A stretch of DNA of 6,742 nt, from NCBI GenBank assembly GCA_036380925.1, contig DASVDW010000089.1, positions 1 to 6,742 of the forward strand. Reading direction: 5' to 3'. Within the stretch, counting starts at the first letter, position 1; every line of letters begins with the position of its first letter. Below the pieces are notes generated by a model. The model was not told where the DNA came from and did no database searches. It was given only the letters and a program-made list of their open reading frames with translations. Positions 1 to 5,877 of this stretch are shown in pieces. This DNA is from JAICLV01 sp036380925. GTDB lineage: Bacteria > Actinomycetota > Actinomycetes > Acidothermales > Acidothermaceae. The translations under genes were made by a program, and so were the position numbers.

Positions 1-2
1 TC

Positions 3-161
3 GGGCGCGCCGCGGCCTTGTTCGACTCCTGCCAGGTCGTCGGTCACCTCGACAACGGGGTCGACGTCGACAACGAGGAGCAGGGCCAGCCGGTCGCGAT
101 CTGCCGCACGCCGATCGGTGGTTGGCCGGCGGTGTGGCCGCAGCTAGCCCACAAAGATTAG
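3..161 (+). CDS. C-terminal tail of a probable GT39/ArnT-like membrane glycosyltransferase (partial)
   Basis: This is the last 52 codons of a gene that begins before the window, ending in TAG at 159-161. The visible tail has a DNGVDVDNEEQG stretch (residues 18-29 of the fragment), then a short hydrophobic strand with a Cys, then a Trp/Pro-rich end finishing WPQLAHKD. From memory this resembles the extracytoplasmic C-terminus of actinobacterial family 39 (PMT/ArnT-like) glycosyltransferases. Those are multi-membrane-span enzymes that transfer sugars from polyprenyl-phosphate donors on the outer face of the membrane. No membrane segment or catalytic residue lies in the fragment, so the family call rests on the tail motif alone. 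The next gene, a GH26-like hydrolase, starts 39 or 78 bases downstream on the same strand, which suits a polysaccharide locus. The alternative is an unrelated secreted or membrane protein with a similar tail. Confidence 0.5.
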   Translation, partial: GRAAALFDSCQVVGHLDNGVDVDNEEQGQPVAICRTPIGGWPAVWPQLAHKD

Positions 162-200
162 GCGAGCTGATCATTTCGCCCGAATTGGTCCCTTCGAGCC

Positions 201-1553
201 ATGTCGTCCCCGCGACCGTCGGCCGATGTGACACCCGAGATGTTCAACAAATCCAGCCTCGTCGCAGCCGCCGCGTTCCTGTCCATGACCGCGATCGGGG
301 GCGGCGCCGTGCACCGGCTCTCCGACACCGCGCCGCGGCCGGTCGCCCACACCAGCGCGGCCGTCTCGGCGGCCGCGGACTCGCCGGCGGGCTCGCCGCT
401 GGTGCCGGCGACCGCCCCGACCCCCGCGGCGACCCCCGCGACCGCGCAGGTCACGACCACCGCGGCCGAGACGACGGTCGCGTCGTCCGCCGACCGGTCA
501 GCCGCGAGCCCGCTCGCGTCGTCCGCCAACTCGGCGCCCGCGCTGGGCGCGCCATCGACGTCCGCTCACCCGCCGATCGTCGCGGCGAGCGGCGCCCGGG
601 TCGCCACGAACACGCCGCCGATCGTCCGCCTCCCCGCGCGGCCGACCGCGCACCGGCCGCTACTCGGCGTGTACGCCGGTCCCGACAGCAAGGGGGTCGC
701 CGGCGCTTCGGCGTTCGGCGACGCGATGGGCGTCCAACCGCAGTCCGTCCTCGACTTCGGGGCCACCGACTCGTGGTCGAACCTGACCGCGCCGTCGTGG
801 TTGATCTCAGCTCACTCGGGCCAGCCCGCCCAATTCGAGCTGTCGCTGCCGATGCTGCCCGACGGCAGCGAGTACACGCTCGCGGCCTGCGCGAGCGGCG
901 AGTACGACGCCCAGTGGCGGACCACCGCGACCAACCTCATCGGCCACCAGCTGGCCAGCACGATCGTGCGACCAGGGTGGGAATTCAACGGCAGCTGGTA
1001 CCGCTGGTCGGCAAGAAGCGACGTGGCCGGCTTCATCGGCTGCTTCCGGCACATCGTCGACACCATGCGATCCGTTCCCGGCCAACATTTCCGCTTCGAC
1101 TGGAATCCGGACGTCGGGCCCAACTCGCTGCCCGCGGAACAGGCGTATCCGGGTGACGCGTACGTCGACTACATCGGCGTCGACGTGTACGACTACTCAT
1201 GGAGCCGCTATCCCGCTGGCAGTTCTGGGCTTTCCGCCGCGCGGGAGGCGGCATGGAACGACCTGTTGAACGGCGACCACGGGCTCGCGTTTTGGAGCCG
1301 GTTCGCCGCCGCGCACCACAAGCCGATGGCACTTCCGGAATGGGCCGCCGCGGTGCGGAGCGACGGCCACGGCGGCGGCGACAACGCCAGTTTCGTCAAC
1401 CATGTCTTCGACTTCATCGAAGATCCGGCGAACAACGTCGCGTACGTCCACTACTTCAACACCCACTCGGCGTCCAACGACCACTCACTCACCGCCGGCA
1501 ATCTGCCCGCCGCCGCAGCCGAATACCGGCAGCGGGCGCTCGCGATCGGATAA
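201..1553 (+). CDS. Secreted GH26-like glycoside hydrolase (beta-mannanase family fold)
   Basis: A 450-aa protein if started at ATG 201. A second in-frame ATG at 240 (Met14) gives a cleaner signal peptide and is equally possible; neither start has a strong ribosome-binding site. Residues 18-38 form a hydrophobic export or anchor segment. Residues 41-150 are a Ser/Ala/Pro/Thr-rich, probably unstructured linker. The catalytic domain spans about 153-450. Its R-P-G-W-E-F-N-G-S-W-Y-R-W motif (257-269) carries the likely acid/base Glu261, and the LPEWA motif (378-382) carries the likely nucleophile Glu380. DYIGVDVYDY (323-332) and the DGHGGGDN loop (388-395) match what I recall of actinobacterial GH26-like hydrolases. 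GH26 enzymes cleave beta-mannans or related beta-glycans, but the substrate cannot be read here. Cys230 and Cys281 could form a disulfide outside the cell. The protein probably acts on a surface or exported polysaccharide, together with the glycosyltransferase upstream. Its last 69 bases overlap a convergent small gene. Confidence 0.85.
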   Translation: MSSPRPSADVTPEMFNKSSLVAAAAFLSMTAIGGGAVHRLSDTAPRPVAHTSAAVSAAADSPAGSPLVPATAPTPAATPATAQVTTTAAETTVASSADRSAASPLASSANSAPALGAPSTSAHPPIVAASGARVATNTPPIVRLPARPTAHRPLLGVYAGPDSKGVAGASAFGDAMGVQPQSVLDFGATDSWSNLTAPSWLISAHSGQPAQFELSLPMLPDGSEYTLAACASGEYDAQWRTTATNLIGHQLASTIVRPGWEFNGSWYRWSARSDVAGFIGCFRHIVDTMRSVPGQHFRFDWNPDVGPNSLPAEQAYPGDAYVDYIGVDVYDYSWSRYPAGSSGLSAAREAAWNDLLNGDHGLAFWSRFAAAHHKPMALPEWAAAVRSDGHGGGDNASFVNHVFDFIEDPANNVAYVHYFNTHSASNDHSLTAGNLPAAAAEYRQRALAIG

Positions 1554-1733
1554 CGCGGACGACGGGTGCGAAGCCGCCGCGGCCGCGCGCACGCGCAACG
1601 TTCTAACGCGGATCAGCAACCACAGCCGCGTCGACCGCCTGCCGCGTCGACGCGCGCGATGCCGACTGCGCGCGTTGCGCAGCAACTCCTCCCGGCGCGC
1701 GGCAGCCGCTGCGGCCAGGTAATCGGGATGCAC
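1485..1733 (-). CDS. Small basic protein of unknown function, convergent overlap with the hydrolase gene
   Basis: An 82-aa protein starting at GTG (1731-1733) and ending in TGA (1485-1487). The start is supported by a perfect GGAGG at 1741-1745 with a 7-base spacer, which makes this more than a chance frame in GC-rich DNA. The N-terminus, HPDYLAAAAAARREELLRNA, reads as an amphipathic helix and resembles short actinobacterial hypothetical proteins with a (M)xPDYL...R..EL opening. It continues into an Arg-rich stretch (residues 22-36), a short hydrophobic patch (37-41) and an Ala-rich segment (50-54). Residues 61-82 are encoded opposite the 3' end of the hydrolase gene; codon 61 is TTA, the complement of the hydrolase stop TAA. 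The gene follows the DUF4242 gene on the same strand after 92 bases and may be cotranscribed with it. No function can be assigned. The basic N-terminal half might bind nucleic acid or membrane, but this is speculation. Confidence 0.6.
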   Translation of the reverse strand: MHPDYLAAAAAARREELLRNARSRHRARRRGRRSTRLWLLIRVRTLRVRAAAAASHPSSALSDRERPLPVFGCGGGQIAGGE

Positions 1734-1740
1734 GATGAAA

Positions 1741-1745
1741 CCTCC
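1741..1745 (-). promoter_or_regulatory. Ribosome-binding site of the 82-aa small gene
   Basis: Read on the minus strand this is GGAGG, followed by the 7-base spacer TTTCATC and GTG at 1733. It is among the clearest Shine-Dalgarno matches in the window and is the main argument that the small gene is translated. Confidence 0.65.
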
Positions 1746-1753
1746 GTCTTCCG

Positions 1754-1807
1754 GCGCGTCGAGCCGCCTTCGCCTCGCCTCGCCTCGACGAGGACGGCTC
1801 GACGCGC
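1754..1807 (-). repeat. Long GC-rich hairpin between the DUF4242 gene and the 82-aa gene
   Basis: Two perfect 13-base inverted arms, GCGCGTCGAGCCG at 1754-1766 and its complement at 1795-1807, enclose a 28-base loop. The loop holds three tandem CGCCT units (1771-1785) and a smaller internal inverted repeat, CCTCG/CGAGG. The element lies after the stop of the DUF4242 gene (1826) and ends 8 bases before the ribosome-binding site of the small gene. It could be a processing or mRNA-stabilising stem, a partial terminator, or a translational control structure. There is no run of U after either arm, so it is not a classical intrinsic terminator. Confidence 0.6.
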
Positions 1808-1825
1808 GAACGTCACGATCGACGA

Positions 1826-2077
1826 CTACGAGATGTCGATTGAGACCTCATAGATCTCCGACGTCGGATGTCCGGCACGCTCGTGAACCCGCCGGACGCT
1901 CTCCTTCGACGGGCCGGTCGAAAGACAGAACACCTTTCCCGACTCGGGGTCGAGCCATGCCCGCTCGAAGTGGACCCCCTCCGCCACCTCTTCTGCCAAG
2001 TCGCGCTCGTGCGCTTCCTTGAGCTCGACCTCACTCACACCTACGAAGCCGCTGTGCACATCCATGAACTTCGCCAT
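1826..2077 (-). CDS. DUF4242 family protein, SCO4226-like nickel-binding protein
   Basis: An 83-aa protein beginning MAKFMDVHSGFVGV, the usual N-terminus of this family. The frame stays open for another 46 codons upstream, but ATG 2077 is chosen because AGAGAGGAG lies 7 bases before it and because the family starts here. Family features seen are MDVH (5-8), a helix with EAHERDL (21-27), EGVHFERAW (33-41), DPESGKVFCLSTGPS (43-57) and the RVHERAGHP helix (63-71), ending in a short strand. Members such as Streptomyces coelicolor SCO4226 are small ferredoxin-like-fold cytoplasmic dimers reported to bind nickel. His8, His36, His65, His70 and Cys51 are candidate ligands here, by inference only. The physiological role of the family is not well known. 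The gene is divergent from the LuxR-type regulator, which might control it, and sits upstream of the 82-aa gene on the same strand. Confidence 0.88.
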   Translation of the reverse strand: MAKFMDVHSGFVGVSEVELKEAHERDLAEEVAEGVHFERAWLDPESGKVFCLSTGPSKESVRRVHERAGHPTSEIYEVSIDIS

Positions 2078-2084
2078 TTCGGCG

Positions 2085-2093
2085 CTCCTCTCT
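2085..2093 (-). promoter_or_regulatory. Ribosome-binding site fixing the DUF4242 start
   Basis: The minus-strand sequence AGAGAGGAG is followed by a 7-base spacer and ATG at 2077. This decides against the longer open frame that would start at 2215. Confidence 0.8.
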
Positions 2094-2170
2094 GGGTTTT
2101 CCTCGCTCTGGCTTTCCCTCGCGCGCCCCCGCTGTCGTCTCTGGCCGTCCTGTTGTCTCTTGCCAGCCTC

Positions 2171-2198
2171 TGAACCGACCTGCGATCCTTCGCGTTCA
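2171..2198. promoter_or_regulatory. Inverted repeat TGAAC-N18-GTTCA, possible ECF-sigma-like promoter or operator
   Basis: TGAAC at 2171-2175 and its exact complement GTTCA at 2194-2198 are 18 bases apart. On the plus strand it also reads GAAC-N17-CGTT, close to the GGAAC-N17/18-CGTT layout of some actinobacterial extracytoplasmic-function sigma factor promoters. On the minus strand it reads GAAC-N17-GGTT. It could drive either neighbouring gene, or be a chance match. Confidence 0.3.
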
Positions 2199-2267
2199 AA
2201 CCTCGCGGCAGGCAAACCCCCGCGGCATCGGGCAACCGCCCTAAGTTCGGGCGCATCACGAGGGATC

Positions 2268-2279
2268 GGTCAAATGACC
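2268..2279. promoter_or_regulatory. Palindrome GGTCA-AA-TGACC upstream of the LuxR-type regulator, candidate operator
   Basis: Two perfect 5-base arms are separated by AA, in a locally AT-richer patch about 50 bases before the regulator start. Short palindromes of this kind are typical binding sites for dimeric regulators. The site could be bound by the downstream LuxR-type protein itself or by another factor. Confidence 0.35.
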
Positions 2280-2316
2280 TAACGCCTGACTGCGCACTGT
2301 GGCTACGTTGGCGTTC

Positions 2317-2321
2317 GGAGG
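2317..2321 (+). promoter_or_regulatory. Ribosome-binding site of the LuxR-type regulator
   Basis: A perfect GGAGG followed by TCTTGTG and then GTG at 2329 (7-base spacer). GTG at 2326 would have a 4-base spacer. The site lies inside the longest open frame (from GTG 2299) and therefore argues against that upstream start. Confidence 0.6.
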
Positions 2322-2328
2322 TCTTGTG

Positions 2329-5193
2329 GTGATCGCTCGCGATATGGCGGCGTCGCCGATCTTGGTTGGTCGCGAAGACTTATTGGCCCTTGGGACGCGC
2401 CGGCTCGACGAGGCCGCAGCCGGCCATGGCGAGTTGCTCTTGCTCGCCGGCGAGGCGGGCATCGGGAAAACCAGGCTGTTGACGGCGATCAGCGCGCACG
2501 CGGCGCAATCGGGCTTCGTCGTCGTGCGCGCGTCGGCGTTTCGAGGAGACGCCGAGGACTCCGGCTCCTTGTTGCTCGACCTGGCAAGCGACATGCGCGA
2601 AGGCGAGAGCGACAACTCCCGGGCGGTGCGCGACGCCATCCGGCAGCGCGTTCGCAATCCAGGGACGACGGACGACCCGCGCCGCGCTCGGCGGATGCTG
2701 GTGCGCGACTTGGTCGACACGTTCACCGAGCTTGATCGAGACTGCCGGTCGCTGTTTGTCCTGGAAGACCTGCACTGGGCGGACGATCTTTCACTCGAGG
2801 TGTTCGAGCACATCGCAGCTCGGCTGGGCAACCGCGCCACCTTGGTCGTCGCCGCATATCGAAGCGACGAGTTGTACCCGCGCTCGGCGATCCGCGAGTG
2901 GCGGCAGCGGCTCATCTCGCAGCGACTCGCCGAAGAACTCCGGCTTCGCCGCCTCACCAGGGAGCAAACCGCCACGCTCACCAGCTCGATCCTCGGTCGC
3001 ACCGCGCCCACCCAGCTGGTCGCGGCCATTTACGACCGCAGCGACGGGATCCCGCTGCACATGGAGGAACTGCTCGGCGCCGTCGCAGACGTCTCGCTGG
3101 ACCGGCTTGAGACGATCGCGGTGCCCGACACGCTGTCAGACGCGGTGCTCGCGCGCGCGGCCGCTCTCGACGCCGCCACCCATGAGATTGCCGCGACCGG
3201 GGCGGTGATCGGTCGCCGCTTCGACTTCGATCTGTTGACCGCCATCGCCGACCAGCCTGAGGACGAAGTCGCCCGATGCCTGCTGGAGCTGCAGTCGGCG
3301 CACCTGGTCGTGGGCCGCCCGGAAGCCGACGCGTTCGACTTCCGGCACGCGGTGATCCGCGACGCCTTGTACGCCGTCGTGCCGCTGCCTCGTCGGCGCG
3401 AGTTGCACCGCCGGGTCGCCGCCGCCGCGGCGGAGCGGGCATACGGCGACGCCTTTGTGTCACTGCATTTCGATCAAGCGAACTGCAAGGCGGAGGCCTA
3501 TTCACGCGCCCGACGCGCCGGCGGTCAGGCGACGTTGGTCTCGGCTCATCGAGAAGCGCTCGAGCTCTACCGCCGCGCGTTGCGCAACGTGCCGGAGGAC
3601 ATCGACGTCGACGAGCACGCGCGCCTGCTCGCCGCGTTCGGGCGCGCGGCCGCGGCCGTCGACGACAACGACACCGCCGCGACCGCGTACGCCCAAGCGC
3701 ATGAACTTTGGACCGTTGCCGGGGATCGATTGTCGGCAGCCGCGATCGTTCCGCCGCTGGTGGCAGTCCGCCACCTCCTCGGTGACGACCTGCAGAGCCG
3801 GACCGGCCGAATCGAAGCGGCGCTGCGGACTCTTGACGACCTACCCGCGTGCAGGGAACAGGCGCAGCTGTACGGCGCGCTGTCGGCTGCCTATATGTTG
3901 AGCCGCCGACTCGACGAGTCAATCGAGCATGGCGAGCGCTGTGTCGCGTGCTCCGACGAGGTCGGCGATGAGCCGACGCGCATCAACGCCGACGCGACAC
4001 TCGGGTCGGACTTCTTGTTCGCCGGCCGCATGGACGAGGGCTGGGGCCGCTTAGAGCACGCGATCAACCGAGCGCTCGCCATTCATGACGAGGCGGAAGC
4101 CGCTCGCAGCTACCGCATGTTGAGCACGTCGGCGTCGGTGCTGGTTGAGTACGAGCGCGCGAAGACCTGGCTCGCCAGCGGGATCGCGCACGCGGAGAAG
4201 GCCGAGTGGTGGAACCACCGCAGCTACATGAACGCGCACCTGGCGCATGTCCAATGGGCCACCGGCGATTGGTCGCTCGCCGCCGACACCGCCGAGCAAG
4301 CACTGGCCGATGGCCGCGGTGGCATAACGACACGCATCACCGCGGAATACGTTCTCGGCTACCTCGCCATGGGGAGGGCCAGCTGGGCCGAGGCCATCGA
4401 GCGATTGTCCAGCTCGCTGCTGCAGGGCGAGTCGATGAACGAGCTTCAGCGAATCGCGCCGCCGCTTTGGGGGTTGGCCGAAACGGCTTTGACACGCGGT
4501 GAGTTCGAGTCCGCCGTCGGGCTGAGTGAACGCGGGTTCGCCGCGTCCCAAGAGGTCGACGACGCCGCCTACCTGTTTCCGTTCCTGGTCACCGGCGCCC
4601 GCGCCCGCATAGCGGTCGACGACGTCGACGGCGCAGCGCAGTGGGTGAAACGCGTCGCCGACGTCTTGACTTTTCGCGGCATTCCAGGCCCCTTGCCGGC
4701 GATCGCACACGCGAACGCGCTGCTGGATCTTGCCAACGGCGACGCCGCGGCGGCCCTCGAAAGGTTCAGCGAGGCGCGGCGCGCTTGGCACGAGCGGGAT
4801 CGCTTCTGGGAGGGAAGCTGGGCGGCGCTCGACGAGGCGCGCTGCCTGCTCGCGCTGAACCAGTCCGGTGATGCGCGGTCCATCGCAGAGCTCGTCAAAG
4901 CGCGCGCGAGCGGGGTCGGCGCGCTCACGCTGATCAACGCGGCGGACGACATGCTGCGCGAGGCCTCGGCTCCCGTCGAGCGATGGCGCCCGCTCACCGC
5001 CCGCGAGTTCGAGGTGGCGATGCTCGTGGCGAGCGGTTTGACCAACCGCGAGATCGCTGCTGAGCTGGTGCTGGCGCCGAAGACGGTGTCTGCGCACGTG
5101 GAGCACATCCTGGCCAAGCTGGGTGCGTCAAGGCGGACGGAGATAGCGGCGTGGGCCGCTCGCATCAAGGACGATCCGCGAATCTCGCCGTGA
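2329..5193 (+). CDS. LAL-type LuxR family transcriptional regulator with N-terminal AAA/NTPase domain
   Basis: A 954-aa protein if started at GTG 2329, chosen from the GGAGG 7 bases upstream. GTG 2299 and ATG 2344 are alternatives. The N-terminal NTPase domain has the usual VGRED entry, Walker A GEAGIGKT (residues 41-48), Walker B LFVLEDLHWAD (142-152) and an AAYRSDEL sensor-like strand (175-182). A long helical, Ala-rich middle of roughly 380-860 fits the TPR-like repeats of MalT/LAL proteins, which usually sense a ligand or partner. The C-terminal LuxR-type helix-turn-helix starts at LTARE (889) and includes GLTNREIA and the KTVSAHVEHILAKLG recognition region (918-932). Size and order match the family. 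It is a cytoplasmic ATP-dependent DNA-binding activator; the signal and targets are not visible. Its stop overlaps the start of a Mut7-C RNase gene, indicating coupled translation, and it is divergent from the DUF4242 gene. Confidence 0.92.
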   Translation: MIARDMAASPILVGREDLLALGTRRLDEAAAGHGELLLLAGEAGIGKTRLLTAISAHAAQSGFVVVRASAFRGDAEDSGSLLLDLASDMREGESDNSRAVRDAIRQRVRNPGTTDDPRRARRMLVRDLVDTFTELDRDCRSLFVLEDLHWADDLSLEVFEHIAARLGNRATLVVAAYRSDELYPRSAIREWRQRLISQRLAEELRLRRLTREQTATLTSSILGRTAPTQLVAAIYDRSDGIPLHMEELLGAVADVSLDRLETIAVPDTLSDAVLARAAALDAATHEIAATGAVIGRRFDFDLLTAIADQPEDEVARCLLELQSAHLVVGRPEADAFDFRHAVIRDALYAVVPLPRRRELHRRVAAAAAERAYGDAFVSLHFDQANCKAEAYSRARRAGGQATLVSAHREALELYRRALRNVPEDIDVDEHARLLAAFGRAAAAVDDNDTAATAYAQAHELWTVAGDRLSAAAIVPPLVAVRHLLGDDLQSRTGRIEAALRTLDDLPACREQAQLYGALSAAYMLSRRLDESIEHGERCVACSDEVGDEPTRINADATLGSDFLFAGRMDEGWGRLEHAINRALAIHDEAEAARSYRMLSTSASVLVEYERAKTWLASGIAHAEKAEWWNHRSYMNAHLAHVQWATGDWSLAADTAEQALADGRGGITTRITAEYVLGYLAMGRASWAEAIERLSSSLLQGESMNELQRIAPPLWGLAETALTRGEFESAVGLSERGFAASQEVDDAAYLFPFLVTGARARIAVDDVDGAAQWVKRVADVLTFRGIPGPLPAIAHANALLDLANGDAAAALERFSEARRAWHERDRFWEGSWAALDEARCLLALNQSGDARSIAELVKARASGVGALTLINAADDMLREASAPVERWRPLTAREFEVAMLVASGLTNREIAAELVLAPKTVSAHVEHILAKLGASRRTEIAAWAARIKDDPRISP

Positions 5194-5870
5194 CACTCGC
5201 GGTGGCGCCTGACCTGCGCCCGCTGATGCACTCGCGACGTCGCGCTGAACGCGTCGAGCTTCCGCTGGACGGCGTGTCCACAATCGGCCATCTGCTCGGC
5301 TCAGTTGGCCTGCCGTTGACCGAGGTCGGCGAATTGACCGTCGACGGGTCGGCCGTCGACGCCTCGTGGTTGCCACCCGCCGGCGCCGTCGTCGAAGTCG
5401 CCGCCCGCCGACGCCCGCAAAGCGGCGCCAGCTTTGTGCTGGACGTCCACCTCGGCACGCTCGCCCGTCGGATGCGGCTCCTCGGCGTCGACACCGCGTG
5501 GCGAAACGACGCGTCGGACGACGAGCTCATCGCGCAGGCCGACGTCGAGCGGCGGGTGTTGTTGACTCGCGACCGGCGGTTGCTGCTCCGCCGCGCCGCG
5601 CGACACGGCGCCTACGTGCGCGGAAATCGGCCGGACGAGCAACTGGCCGACGTGCTCGACCGGTTTGCGCCACCGCTTTCGCCCTGGACGCGCTGCCTGG
5701 CATGCAACGCGGCGCTGCAGCCGGTGGCCAAGTCCGCCGTGCTGGAGGAATTGCAGCCGGGAACCCGCCGCAGCTATCAAATTTTCGCCCAGTGCACCGG
5801 TTGCCGGCGGGTGTATTGGCGTGGCGCGCACGCCAAGCGGCTCGAAGACATCGTCACGCGATTCGCCTGA
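5190..5870 (+). CDS. Mut7-C PIN-like RNase with N-terminal ubiquitin-like domain
   Basis: A 226-aa protein. The start is GTG 5190, whose last two bases and the next A form the TGA stop of the regulator (GTGA overlap); the frame remains open to GTG 5151. Residues 1-77 form a beta-grasp (MoaD/ubiquitin-like, Ub-Mut7C) domain with TEVGELTVDGSAVD (44-57) and a terminal VVEV strand. It lacks a Gly-Gly tail, so it is not a sulfur carrier. Residues 80-160 are the Mut7-C domain, with acidic positions expected of PIN-like nucleases: Asp85, Asp110-Asp111-Glu112 and Asp128 in LLTRDRRLL. The C-terminus holds a zinc-ribbon pair, CLAC (169-172) and CTGC (202-205), and ends VYWRGAHAKRLEDIV. Proteins of this architecture are predicted RNases, probably cytoplasmic and metal-dependent. 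The RNA substrate is unknown. Overlap with the regulator gene implies one transcript and a fixed expression ratio. Confidence 0.9.
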   Translation: MTLAVAPDLRPLMHSRRRAERVELPLDGVSTIGHLLGSVGLPLTEVGELTVDGSAVDASWLPPAGAVVEVAARRRPQSGASFVLDVHLGTLARRMRLLGVDTAWRNDASDDELIAQADVERRVLLTRDRRLLLRRAARHGAYVRGNRPDEQLADVLDRFAPPLSPWTRCLACNAALQPVAKSAVLEELQPGTRRSYQIFAQCTGCRRVYWRGAHAKRLEDIVTRFA

Positions 5871-5877
5871 GCGGCGG

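Larger units (their letters stand above)
2078..2328. other. Divergent intergenic region between the DUF4242 gene and the LuxR-type regulator
   Basis: About 250 bases without a credible gene. The part nearest the DUF4242 gene (2085-2170) is strongly pyrimidine-rich on the plus strand, so the minus-strand leader would be purine-rich. The middle holds an inverted repeat, TGAAC-N18-GTTCA (2171-2198), and the right part a GGTCA-AA-TGACC palindrome (2268-2279). I find no convincing housekeeping -35/-10 pair in either direction. The region must contain the promoters of both flanking genes unless the regulator has a promoter further upstream. Confidence 0.6.

Noticed and set aside
161..180. Short inverted repeat GGCGA...TCGCC after the first gene, as a terminator
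   Set aside because: Only five base pairs with a ten-base loop and no T-run; too weak to call.
122..1156. 344-aa plus-strand open frame overlapping the glycosyltransferase tail and hydrolase
   Set aside because: It starts at a TTG inside the upstream gene, is Arg-rich and low in complexity, and shadows the well-supported GH26-like frame.
2078..2215. 46-residue N-terminal extension of the DUF4242 protein
   Set aside because: The family begins at MAKFMDVH and a strong ribosome-binding site sits just before that ATG; the extension is low-complexity translation of a purine-rich leader.
2256..3029. 257-aa minus-strand open frame
   Set aside because: Ser/Arg-rich composition and complete overlap with the conserved NTPase domain on the other strand.
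2978..3922. 314-aa minus-strand open frame inside the regulator gene
   Set aside because: The product is Arg/Pro/Gly/Ser-rich with no recognisable domain; it is the antisense shadow of the regulator coding sequence.
4051..5106. 351-aa minus-strand open frame inside the regulator gene
   Set aside because: It has no family signature and lies fully opposite the TPR-like and HTH-coding part of the regulator; long antisense frames are expected at this GC.
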